Shown piece after piece: positions 28,289 to 36,608 of a stretch of 64,000 bases of DNA (within the stretch, counting starts at the first letter, position 1; the number at the start of each line of letters is the position of its first letter). Under the pieces are notes generated by a model. The model was not told where the DNA came from, did not search any database, and was given only the letters and a program-made list of their open reading frames with translations. The stretch comes from Treponema bryantii. Its GTDB lineage: Bacteria; Spirochaetota; Spirochaetia; Treponematales; Treponemataceae. The DNA lies in assembly GCF_036492245.1 (NCBI RefSeq), contig NZ_AP025286.1, positions 2,108,001-2,172,000 of the forward strand. The letters run 5' to 3'. A program made the translations under genes and the position numbers.

Positions 28289-28294
28289 ATTATA
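28289..28294 (-). promoter_or_regulatory. Candidate guaB -10 box
   Basis: TATAAT on the minus strand, about 66 bases before the guaB ATG. The -35 position (TTCCAA, 17 bases upstream) is weak, so the call rests mainly on the -10 hexamer and its placement. Confidence 0.4.
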
Positions 28295-28356
28295 CTATAG
28301 AATCAAAAAAATTGGAAGTACAGACAGATTTATTACTCAAAAAATCAAATTATCGG

Positions 28357-28402
28357 GGTTTTGAAACCCAAAACCACCGCTACACACAAAATTGGTTTTG
28401 TG
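28357..28402. promoter_or_regulatory. Paired palindromes in the guaB-purA divergent region
   Basis: GGTTTTG at 28357-28363 faces CAAAACC at 28369-28375. A second perfect palindrome, CACAAAA-TTGG-TTTTGTG, lies at 28385-28402 and contains another GGTTTTG. The second lies directly before TATATT (28404-28409), a possible purA -10. The repeated half-site suggests an operator, for example for a purine regulator, but no regulator is identified. Confidence 0.45.
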
Positions 28403-28423
28403 ATATATTATTGTAGTAAAAAC

Positions 28424-28491
28424 TGCTGAGATGATTCGTCGGCATTTTTTATGTTCAAAAAAATCTCTTTAATCCGCGATGATTCTGCGGA
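28424..28491 (+). promoter_or_regulatory. Twin hairpins with the same loop in the purA leader
   Basis: Two hairpins share the loop GATGATTC plus one base: TGCTGA/TCGGCA (28424-28444, one wobble pair) and TCCGC/GCGGA (28473-28491). The first is followed at once by ATTTTTT, like a weak terminator. The second ends in the ribosome binding site AAGGAAGG. This could be an attenuator or RNA-binding site controlling purA. Confidence 0.45.
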
Positions 28492-28503
28492 AGGAAGGAA
28501 ACC

Positions 28504-29730
28504 ATGAACGTTGTTGTTATGGGTGCCCAGTGGGGCGATGAAGGCAAGGGAAAAATCGTTGACTACCTTGCACAGGATGCAAAATACGTTGTTCGTTTTG
28601 CGGGCGGCGCTAATGCAGGTCACACAATTGTAGTAGATGGAAAGAAGTACGCTCTCCATCAGGTTCCGTCTGGAATCCTCTACCCAGAGAAATCAGTTTT
28701 CCTTGGTAGTGGAATGGTAATTGACCCTGAAGCTCTTTTCAAAGAACTCCAGATGCTCAAAGACAATGGCATTAACTGGGAAGGACGCGTATTCATTTCT
28801 GACCGCGCTCACCTCACCCTTCCAGGATACCGCGAAATGGATAAGGCTCGCGACGCAGCTCGTAAGCGCCCTATCGGTACAACAGGCCGCGGAATCGGAA
28901 CAACTTATTCTATGAAATCTGAACGCGACGGTATCCGTCTTGCAGACCTTGACTGGGATGAAAAGTGGAACGACCTCGACGATGCAGATAAGAAATTCCT
29001 TGAACAGTTCAAAGACAAGCTCCTCTCTATGCGCGTAAATATCGCTGCAAAGATGTATGAGTTCCGCAACGACAACATTCTTTTCGAAGGTGCTCAGGGT
29101 GCTATGCTCGACCTCGATTCAGGTACATATCCATATGTATCTTCTGGCGCTTCTTGTTCAGCTGGTGCTGCTACAGGTTCTGGAATTGGTCCTAAGGCTC
29201 TCGACAAGATTTATGGTGTATTCAAGGCTTATGAAACTCGTGTAGGAAACGGTCCTATGCCATCTGAGTTCGATGCTGATACAGAAGGCGAACTCTGTGA
29301 TTACGTTCGTAACACAGGAAACGAATTCGGTGTAACAACAGGACGTCCACGCCGCTGTGGTTACCTCGACCTCGTAGCACTCCGCTATGCATGTCACGTA
29401 AACTCAATTGACAACCTCGTTCTTACTCACCTCGATATTTATGATGATATGAATGAAATTGAAGCTTGTGTTGCTTACAACATCGATGGAAAAATCGTAA
29501 CAGACTTCCCTGCTTCAATTCCAGAACTCAACCGCGCAAAACCTGTTCTTCAGAAGTTTGCAGGCTGGAAGGCAGACATCACAAAGTGTACTTCTTACAA
29601 GAAGCTTCCAAAAGCTGCCCGCGAATATGTTGAGTTTATTGAAGACTTCACAGGTACAAAAGTTGGTATCGTTTCTGTAGGTGCAGACCGCAACCAGACA
29701 TTTGTTCGTGAGAAGATCTGGAAAGCCTAA
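28504..29730 (+). CDS. purA: Adenylosuccinate synthetase
   Basis: This 408-residue enzyme joins aspartate to IMP using GTP, the first step to AMP. The family motifs are complete: GAQWGDEGKGK at the N-terminus, NAGHTIV, GTTGRGIGTTY near residue 123, and 'VGNGPMPSEF' near 245. The sequence 'GVTTGRPRRCGYLDL' supports GTP and aspartate binding. The ATG has AAGGAAGG nine bases upstream. The codons lean towards C-ending forms, unlike neighbouring genes, as expected for high expression. The final Ala codon and the stop are part of the repeat that starts at 29725. It is divergent from guaB. Confidence 0.96.
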   Translation: MNVVVMGAQWGDEGKGKIVDYLAQDAKYVVRFAGGANAGHTIVVDGKKYALHQVPSGILYPEKSVFLGSGMVIDPEALFKELQMLKDNGINWEGRVFISDRAHLTLPGYREMDKARDAARKRPIGTTGRGIGTTYSMKSERDGIRLADLDWDEKWNDLDDADKKFLEQFKDKLLSMRVNIAAKMYEFRNDNILFEGAQGAMLDLDSGTYPYVSSGASCSAGAATGSGIGPKALDKIYGVFKAYETRVGNGPMPSEFDADTEGELCDYVRNTGNEFGVTTGRPRRCGYLDLVALRYACHVNSIDNLVLTHLDIYDDMNEIEACVAYNIDGKIVTDFPASIPELNRAKPVLQKFAGWKADITKCTSYKKLPKAAREYVEFIEDFTGTKVGIVSVGADRNQTFVREKIWKA

Positions 29731-29863
29731 AATCGAAAATCCGTTAAAAACTGGACTGCGACAGCGGGGGATGTAGTAGAGCTAAAAATTGCTTTCGCAA
29801 TTTTCTTAACGCTCTGCTATAGAACACCGCTCGCCAGCGAGCTTACACATTTAGGATTATCGA
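29725..29863 (+). repeat. Stop-codon-linked structured repeat, copy B (after purA), expanded
   Basis: The element starts with GCCTAAAATCGAAAATCCG, so the last purA codon and its TAA lie inside it. The CTGCGACAGCGGG core is present, but about 85 extra bases follow with nested hairpins: TAGTAGAGC/GCTCTGCTA enclosing AAAATTGC-TTTC-GCAATTTT, then GCTCG-CCAG-CGAGC. The right arm TTTAGGATTATCGA (29850-29863) matches the other copies, as does the following AACGGCTCAGAGGC shared with copy A. Confidence 0.85.
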
Positions 29864-29877
29864 AAGAACGGCTCAGA

Positions 29878-29906
29878 GGCAAGCTGTGCTTGCCGACTTT
29901 TTTTTA
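29878..29906 (+). terminator. Rho-independent terminator of purA
   Basis: GGCAAGC-TGT-GCTTGCC, a seven-base-pair GC-rich stem, followed by GAC and a run of T. It is the distal end of repeat copy B. Confidence 0.85.
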
Positions 29907-29922
29907 TTTTTCAGGAGCATGA

Positions 29923-31152
29923 GTGAAACTATATAAATACATCACAGTTTTCTTCATCATTCTTTTCACAGTGCTCCTTATTGCCTGTGGCACTACATCA
30001 CAAATCAAAAATAAAACAGCGGAAAACACACCTCTTGAAGAATTACCACAGGAAGCCGCTTCTAAAAAGAATCACGATAAAAATACAATCAATCTCCTTT
30101 TCGCCGGCGACATTATGGCGCATTCGGTAAATTACTATATCACAACCTACTCAAAAATCTGGCGCGATGTTAAATATCTGATTGAAGAACCAGATCTTGC
30201 CTTTGCAAATATCGAAGCACCGATAGACACAACCCGTGAAGCCACTTCTTACCCGAACTTCAACATGACACAAAAATTTGTTCAGGCTGCAGTAGATGCA
30301 GGCTTTGACGTTTTTTCACTCTGCAATAATCACTCGAATGACCAGTACAAAAGTGGCATTCTTGAAACTATAAAAACAACTCAGACAATTACACAGGAAA
30401 CTCTTGAACAGACCGGACATCAGGTTTATTTTTCCGGTCTTAAAGCTTCCCCCGACGCTGCCCTTACCTACAATTATTTTGAAGCAAATTCCTGGAAAAT
30501 TCTTTTCCTGCCAATTACTGAACTTCTGAACAGACCAGATGCATCTGAATACATAAACTTTATAAAACCAGATGACGACTCACGCAAAAACTTTCAGAAA
30601 CTTGTTACTGACCTGCGTGCAGAACACCCCTGCGATCTTTTTATAATTTCAGTCCACACAAGCGAGCCTGAATACACCCGCGTTATCACAGACAGACAGA
30701 ATGAATTCTACATGAATCTGCTGGATTCAGGAGCTGATGTTGTATGGGCAAATCATGCACACATCATTAAAGACAGAAAAATCGTAGTTAACACAAAGAC
30801 AGGCCGCGATAAACTTATTATGTATGCCAACGGAAACACAATAAGCGGCCAGCGAACAAAACCAGAACTTACATCAAAAAATCCAACTGGTGAACGCGAA
30901 AACACCGGAGACGGACTTTTTTACAAAGTAACTTTCACTAAAGAAAAAGACGGTTCAATCAAAATCAAAAAATGCGAACCTCAATTTATAACAACCTACA
31001 TTAACACTGCAAACGAGTATGTAATAAAACCACTCAATCAGGATTTTGTAGATTATCTTTACGACGTTCCACGCACAAACTGGGCAAAATATATTGAACG
31101 CCGCATCAAAATCAATAAGGAAGCAACAAAGGATTTAATAGAATGGCAATAG
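29923..31152 (+). CDS. CapA/PgsA-like lipoprotein, GTG start
   Basis: This 409-residue protein has a lipoprotein signal ending in LLIAC. The body matches the CapA (PgsA) calcineurin-like fold: 'LLFAGDIMAHSVNYY' at the start of the domain, 'FANIEAPID', 'SLCNNHSNDQ' and 'VWANHAHIIKDRKIV' supply the Asp, Asn and His ligands of a two-metal site. CapA proteins are known from poly-gamma-glutamate capsule clusters, but many copies, like this one, stand alone and their substrates are unknown. The GTG at 29923 has AGGAG five bases upstream; a nearby ATG at 29919 is in another frame and closes at once. It overlaps hrpA by ten bases. Confidence 0.82.
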   Translation: MKLYKYITVFFIILFTVLLIACGTTSQIKNKTAENTPLEELPQEAASKKNHDKNTINLLFAGDIMAHSVNYYITTYSKIWRDVKYLIEEPDLAFANIEAPIDTTREATSYPNFNMTQKFVQAAVDAGFDVFSLCNNHSNDQYKSGILETIKTTQTITQETLEQTGHQVYFSGLKASPDAALTYNYFEANSWKILFLPITELLNRPDASEYINFIKPDDDSRKNFQKLVTDLRAEHPCDLFIISVHTSEPEYTRVITDRQNEFYMNLLDSGADVVWANHAHIIKDRKIVVNTKTGRDKLIMYANGNTISGQRTKPELTSKNPTGERENTGDGLFYKVTFTKEKDGSIKIKKCEPQFITTYINTANEYVIKPLNQDFVDYLYDVPRTNWAKYIERRIKINKEATKDLIEWQ

Positions 31153-33755
31153 ATTATAAGTCTCTTCCAGTTTACGAACAGAAACAGAAAATTTTAGACT
31201 GCCTCGAAAACAATCAGGTAGTAATTGTAGAAAGCCCTACTGGCTCAGGAAAGACAACTCAAATTCCAGTAATTTTGTATGAAGCAGGTTATGCAACCAA
31301 CGGAATGATTGGTGTTACTCAGCCTCGCCGTATTGCAGCCCTCAGTGTAAGTGAATTTATTTCAAAGCAGCTCGGTACAACTTATCCTGGACTTGTCGGC
31401 TACAAGATGCGTTTTGAAGATTACACAAACTCAGACACACGTATCAAAATCATGACAGACGGTATTTTGCTGCAGGAAATGAAACTTGATCCGTGGCTTT
31501 CTAAGTACAGCGTACTTATGATTGACGAGGCTCACGAGCGAAGTCTGAACATTGACTTTGTTCTTGGTCTTGTAAAACGTGTACTTCGTGAGCGCAGCGA
31601 CTTCCGCGTAATCGTAAGTTCTGCAACAATGAACACTCAGGTTTTCAGCGAGTATTTTGATAACGCACCTATCGTTTCAATTGATACAGTAACATACCCG
31701 GTTGCATTAGTTTACGATCCAATTCCGGGAGGTTCAACTACAACCACAGACTCTGGCTGCGACCAGATTCTCAACAAGATTTACAATACTGTAGACCGTG
31801 TTCTCGACAACGATGAAGACGGAGCAATCCTCATCTTCCTCCCTGGTGAAAAAATCATCAAGGATTGTATGGATAAACTTTACTACTCTCCTATTGGCCG
31901 AAAACTTCATATTCTTCCGCTTTACGGCCGCCTTCCAAAAGAAGAACAGGAACGCGTTTTTGAAAAAGCACCTGAAGGAAAACGCAAAGTTGTAATTTCT
32001 ACGAATATTGCTGAGACCTCGGTTACCATCAGTGACGTAACAACTGTAATAGATTCGGGCCTCTGCAAGCTGAACTTTTACAACCCGAAAAACTTTACTT
32101 CAAGTCTTATTGAATCTACAGTTTCTCGTGCTTCATGCAATCAGAGAAAAGGCCGTGCAGGACGTACTCAGCCGGGTACCTGCTATCGCCTCTACTCACG
32201 CAAAGATTTCGATACCCGTCCGGAATATACAACAGAAGAAATCTATCGTACAGACCTCAGTGAAGTTGTTCTCCGCATGAGCGAACTTGGCATTACAGAT
32301 TTCTACGACTTTGATTTTATTGCAAACCCGGGCCGCGAAGGAATTATCGGTGCAGTTGATACCCTGCACATCCTCGGCGCTCTTGAAGATGACAACACAC
32401 TTTCAAGTATCGGTCAGATGATGGTTAAGTTCCCGCTGGAGCCGCGCATCAGCCGTATTATTGTCGAAGCAATTATGCGATTTCCGGACGTACTTGATAA
32501 GGCACTTATTGCAGCTTCGTTCCTTAGTGCAAACTCACCTTTTGTTCTTCCGCCAAATGAAGAGATGGAAGCCCGCAAGGCCCATCACCGTTTCCAGGAT
32601 ATTCAGGGCGACTTCTGTACTTACCTTAATATTCTCAAAGCCTTCAAGGATACAGATAACCGTGAGAAGTTCTGTAAGAAGAATTATCTTGATGAACGCG
32701 TAATGGCCGAAATCGAAAATATCAACGAACAGCTTATAGAAATTGTAAGTGAAAAAATGGGTATTCCTGTTGTAGAAGGTAAAGGCAATATGCAGGATTA
32801 TCTTTGCTGTGTTGCTGCAGGTATGATGCAGTTTGTCTGTATTCGTACCGGCCGTGAAAGTTACCGCTCACTTACAGCAGATCATATTTCAATTCACCCT
32901 GGCAGCGTAATGTTTAAAAAGGATCCGGTATTTATCGTTGCCGGAGAAATCATACGTACAAGCCGTATTTTTGCATCAAGCGTTTCACCGCTTACCCGCC
33001 CTATGCTCGATACAATCAATCCAGATTTATTTGAGCGACTCATGGCCTGTAAAAAAGAACGCGACAGCTCAAGAGAAGCCCGCATGCTTGAGCAGGAAAG
33101 AAACCGTAACGCAAAAGCACTGCGCCGTCAGGAAGCAGAACAGCAGAAAAAGAAAGGCAAAAAAGGAAAAGCCGGCGACAGCGAAGACCTCCCTGTTCCA
33201 GAAGATTCACTTTCACTCGGCGGATTCCTCTTCCCTACAAAAAAAATCAAGGGAAAGAAAACTGCCCTGCTTCCACTGGAACAGCTGCTTGAAGCAATCA
33301 AAATTGAAAAGAATAAAAACAAGCTTAATAATGCCGGACAGATGAGAGCGTCTGTTATCACAAGCGACAACGGCAGTCTCTTAAGCGGAGAAAAACTTTC
33401 ATTGATATTTGAGCTTGCAAATAATCTTGATCTTCGTCCGGTTGCAGAAAAAAAATGGAACCGCCATATGAATGTAAACATCAATGATCCTATTCAAAAG
33501 GAACAGCTCATAGATTCACTGAGTTTCATTCTTCGTACCGCTATTGCAAAGCAGAAAGGCCGTGAATATGGTTTCATCACACTTTACAACAATGGAAACG
33601 GCAGCTATTGGTTTAAGGTATCAAGAGGATTCTCAACTGCGCTTATAGAAACTCATTCTAGTCTGGAAACTTTGATTGAAGAGAATGTTGAATTCAGTAA
33701 AGAGGAAACAGCCGCAATAAATAAGGCTCTAGCTCTTGTAAATAACTTCGACTAA
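31143..33755 (+). CDS. hrpA: HrpA-type DEAH-box RNA helicase
   Basis: This 870-residue helicase has Walker A PTGSGKTTQ near residue 33, 'TQPRRIAA', the DEAH box 'LMIDEAHERS' near 126, SATMN, 'TNIAETSVTI' and 'QRKGRAGRT', followed by the winged-helix, ratchet and OB-like regions. E. coli HrpA is about 1300 residues, so this is a shorter form; HrpB (about 800) is the other candidate, but motif wording is closer to HrpA. A Lys/Gln-rich linker (about 655-690) separates a C-terminal domain of unknown type. HrpA helps resolve stalled ribosomes in E. coli. It starts inside the upstream capA-like gene and converges on the PP2C gene with a four-base stop overlap. Confidence 0.85.
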   Translation: MAIDYKSLPVYEQKQKILDCLENNQVVIVESPTGSGKTTQIPVILYEAGYATNGMIGVTQPRRIAALSVSEFISKQLGTTYPGLVGYKMRFEDYTNSDTRIKIMTDGILLQEMKLDPWLSKYSVLMIDEAHERSLNIDFVLGLVKRVLRERSDFRVIVSSATMNTQVFSEYFDNAPIVSIDTVTYPVALVYDPIPGGSTTTTDSGCDQILNKIYNTVDRVLDNDEDGAILIFLPGEKIIKDCMDKLYYSPIGRKLHILPLYGRLPKEEQERVFEKAPEGKRKVVISTNIAETSVTISDVTTVIDSGLCKLNFYNPKNFTSSLIESTVSRASCNQRKGRAGRTQPGTCYRLYSRKDFDTRPEYTTEEIYRTDLSEVVLRMSELGITDFYDFDFIANPGREGIIGAVDTLHILGALEDDNTLSSIGQMMVKFPLEPRISRIIVEAIMRFPDVLDKALIAASFLSANSPFVLPPNEEMEARKAHHRFQDIQGDFCTYLNILKAFKDTDNREKFCKKNYLDERVMAEIENINEQLIEIVSEKMGIPVVEGKGNMQDYLCCVAAGMMQFVCIRTGRESYRSLTADHISIHPGSVMFKKDPVFIVAGEIIRTSRIFASSVSPLTRPMLDTINPDLFERLMACKKERDSSREARMLEQERNRNAKALRRQEAEQQKKKGKKGKAGDSEDLPVPEDSLSLGGFLFPTKKIKGKKTALLPLEQLLEAIKIEKNKNKLNNAGQMRASVITSDNGSLLSGEKLSLIFELANNLDLRPVAEKKWNRHMNVNINDPIQKEQLIDSLSFILRTAIAKQKGREYGFITLYNNGNGSYWFKVSRGFSTALIETHSSLETLIEENVEFSKEETAAINKALALVNNFD

Positions 33756-35152
33756 CTCTGATAGCGGAGAACCATGATTGTCATATCATCCTTTGAAGGC
33801 TCCATACCTTTAAAGGATGCAATTCCGGAAATTACATCATTCAACTGTTCATCTGCCGGCTTATTGATATTCGCAGCAAGAATATTTATAAAGCCCTGCT
33901 GACCAAGTCTTCTTCCGCCTGGTGCGCAGCAGTTAATTACACCATCAGTATAAAGAATCAGCTCATCACCTTTAGACATTGTAAGTTCAATTGAATCATA
34001 ATAAGGCTCTATGGAACTTAAACCGATTGCTCCTACAGAGAGCGTAGAATTATTGATCAGTTCAAAAGATTCATTTTGCTTTCTATAAATTATCGGAGAC
34101 TGATGTCCTGCATTTACAAATTCAATATGACCATTACCCTTTGAATCTACTTCTTTCATTCTTAAAAGAATACCGGTCATATATGTATCAACTTCGCCCT
34201 TTTCAACATTAAAACGAACATTGATATTTTCAACCAGGTCTACAATACTTTTATTTTCACTCTCATAAAATTCCTGCTTGAAAATATTTTTTGCAAGCAT
34301 TGTGATGATTCCGGTTGTAATTCCATGTCCAGAAGAATCAAAAATACCAAGTCCTTTTATTTCTTCTTTTTCATTAGCTTCAGATTTCTTTTTAGTTGTT
34401 TTCTTTTTATCAGTCTTTTCTAAAGAAACATGCTTCGGATACAAATCATATAAATCACCTGAAATTCCTGCCAGTGGAATCAATGAACAGGCAATATCCC
34501 AGCCTTTGAAAGAACTCATTTCCTGCTGAAAAAATGACTTTTGAATTAAAGCGGCCATTTTATTTTCAGACGCAAGAATATCTTTTTGTTCAAGCAATTC
34601 ATTTTCAGTCATAAATATTCTATGCTTAAGGAAGATAGAAAATATAAACTCAAAAAGATAAAGCAGAGGAAATCTTGTTTTGAATGCATTGTTAAAAGCA
34701 TAAACTAATTCTGTATCACCAAGCGGAGACCAGAGTCCTGCCATCAGTAAAACAAGTACTACAAAGTTTATGCACAAAAAGCACTTATATGGAATTAAAT
34801 AAAGTGTAAATAGAGGAATAACTGCAATCCAGATAATTCCAAAACCTTCTGTTCCGCCCGAGTATAAAAACCAGACAGTAAGACAGATTACCATAATCGA
34901 AGCAGAAATATAAAAAAAGGTAAGCTTTTTAGTAAGCTTCGTATAAATAAATGTTGCAAGCATTAAAAGAGCATAAGCAAGTGTAGTAAGAACTATTACA
35001 AAATTTGAATCAATTAAAGAAACGATTGATAAAATAAATCCTTCAATTGCAATTGCCAGAGAAATTAAACTGGCCATGTGATAATTCTTTTGTGCATTAT
35101 ATTCAGAATGCTGACGGTTACTTGGCATCAGCTGCTTCAGCAGATTTTTCAT
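33752..35152 (-). CDS. Membrane PP2C/SpoIIE-type serine phosphatase
   Basis: This 466-residue protein has about six membrane helices in residues 28-185 and a short coiled linker. A SpoIIE-like PP2C domain (about 205-466) shows the metal-site motifs GISGDLYDLY, 'IFDSSGHGITTG', 'ELILYTDGV' and 'SKDDMTIMVL'. A Lys-rich insert (about 240-265) lies between the first two. Such proteins dephosphorylate anti-sigma-factor antagonists or other partner-switch proteins; no partner gene is adjacent. It starts 35 bases inside the HEAT gene; an internal ATG at 35128 has no ribosome binding site. Cytoplasmic catalysis with membrane sensing is inferred. Confidence 0.83.
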   Translation of the reverse strand: MKNLLKQLMPSNRQHSEYNAQKNYHMASLISLAIAIEGFILSIVSLIDSNFVIVLTTLAYALLMLATFIYTKLTKKLTFFYISASIMVICLTVWFLYSGGTEGFGIIWIAVIPLFTLYLIPYKCFLCINFVVLVLLMAGLWSPLGDTELVYAFNNAFKTRFPLLYLFEFIFSIFLKHRIFMTENELLEQKDILASENKMAALIQKSFFQQEMSSFKGWDIACSLIPLAGISGDLYDLYPKHVSLEKTDKKKTTKKKSEANEKEEIKGLGIFDSSGHGITTGIITMLAKNIFKQEFYESENKSIVDLVENINVRFNVEKGEVDTYMTGILLRMKEVDSKGNGHIEFVNAGHQSPIIYRKQNESFELINNSTLSVGAIGLSSIEPYYDSIELTMSKGDELILYTDGVINCCAPGGRRLGQQGFINILAANINKPADEQLNDVISGIASFKGMEPSKDDMTIMVLRYQS

Positions 35153-36605
35153 TTTTTAACTCTTCATCCTCAATCGAAAGCATTTTCTTAATACGGTTTT
35201 TTACTCCGGAATTTACTTTCTTATCTGCATAGATATTTCTCATCACAGGAACTGCAGATGAAAATTTATTTGTTTTATACATATCAAGGCCAAGGCTCTG
35301 GGTTGTTGAATCCTTAGAACCGAGATATTTCAAACATATCTCATCATAAGCCGAGTTTTCATATTTAGCAAGTTCTTTTCCAATGGCATATCGTAAATCC
35401 TTGCGTCTATCATCATTGAGACATTCTTCAGCAAGTGCAAGAATTTCTTTTTCCCCGGTGTGACCTTCTTTTAACAGAACTTCAACAATCTTCTTTTTTG
35501 TTCCATCACCAACTTTTTTTTCTACAAGCTGAGAAACAAGAAATTCATTTGCCTCTTTTGTATTCACTGCTGCAAGGCTGGAATAAGATTCATCCTTAAT
35601 GATTTTCTCGCTGTCATTCTTTGCCCTGTAAATCAGATATGGAACAGCATCAGTCATATTATTTTCTTTAACAGTTTTGATTGCTTCCTGTCTTACACGC
35701 CAGTGCTCATCTCTGATTCCCTGAAGAATCGTTTCCTGAGCTTCAACTACATCAGGAAAATGAGAAAGCCCCTTTATTACATACTGACGTAGATTCGGAT
35801 CGTTCTCTGAAAATAACTGCACCAGAACAGGAATTGATTCCTTTTTTTCCATAAGACCGAGAGATTCTGCTGCATACATTCGAACATAAAGATTTTCATC
35901 TTCATCTTCAGCAACTTCTACTACCTTATCCCAGGTCTGTACTGCATGCATTTTTCCACAGGTACGCATAAGAGTCTGACGCTGAGCATCACTGAGATCT
36001 TCACGCTCCAGATATTCAACAAGGAACATTGCTTCTTCCGGACCACCGATTTCACCGATTGCAGCAATTGCATCATTGAAGTACGAATCATTTTCACTTT
36101 CAATGAGCGAGAGAACTGCAGGAATTGCTTCTTTAGTTTTTACTGCAGCAATATACTGGAAACAGGCTTTTACAAGATCATTTTTCTCATCATAAGGATC
36201 ATTAAGAACTTCGACAGCGTAGTCTTCAAGACATGGATCTTCCTGCTGCTTAAAATAATTAAGAACCTTCTGTTTAATAGAAGTATTTTTTGTTACCTGA
36301 AAAACGTCATAGATTTCCTCTGTAAAACGAGGATCATCATTTTTAATAAGCTCGTCTATTAAGGCAGAGATTTCCGAAGGAACTCCATATTTTATTGTAT
36401 TTGACTTATTCTCATAATCTTTATCGGTTTCATCTTTTTCGGCTGCATTCTGTGCCTTTTCTTTATCGATTGGCTTAGGGCGTTTTGACGCCGGAATTTC
36501 TGAAATACCACCTTTTGAAGCCTTAAAATCAGAATCTTCAGCTGCAATAAAAGGTGTACACAAGAATGTCATCAAAAAGAATGCCATTATAGAGAGCTTT
36601 TTCAT
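35118..36605 (-). CDS. Exported HEAT-repeat protein
   Basis: This 495-residue protein has a signal peptide (LSIMAFFLMTFLCTPFIAA) and an acidic, Lys-rich linker (about 22-75). About nine HEAT-like helical repeats fill residues 80-470, for example 'SYFNDAIAAIGEIGGPEEAM' and 'DENLYVRMYAAESLGLMEKK'. HEAT arrays bind proteins; a periplasmic scaffold is the best guess and no specific family is recognised. The ATG is four bases after the tgt stop, with GGGGG upstream. The end overlaps the PP2C gene by 35 bases, so the two products may work together. Confidence 0.78.
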   Translation of the reverse strand: MKKLSIMAFFLMTFLCTPFIAAEDSDFKASKGGISEIPASKRPKPIDKEKAQNAAEKDETDKDYENKSNTIKYGVPSEISALIDELIKNDDPRFTEEIYDVFQVTKNTSIKQKVLNYFKQQEDPCLEDYAVEVLNDPYDEKNDLVKACFQYIAAVKTKEAIPAVLSLIESENDSYFNDAIAAIGEIGGPEEAMFLVEYLEREDLSDAQRQTLMRTCGKMHAVQTWDKVVEVAEDEDENLYVRMYAAESLGLMEKKESIPVLVQLFSENDPNLRQYVIKGLSHFPDVVEAQETILQGIRDEHWRVRQEAIKTVKENNMTDAVPYLIYRAKNDSEKIIKDESYSSLAAVNTKEANEFLVSQLVEKKVGDGTKKKIVEVLLKEGHTGEKEILALAEECLNDDRRKDLRYAIGKELAKYENSAYDEICLKYLGSKDSTTQSLGLDMYKTNKFSSAVPVMRNIYADKKVNSGVKNRIKKMLSIEDEELKNEKSAEAADAK

Positions 36606-36608
36606 TTA

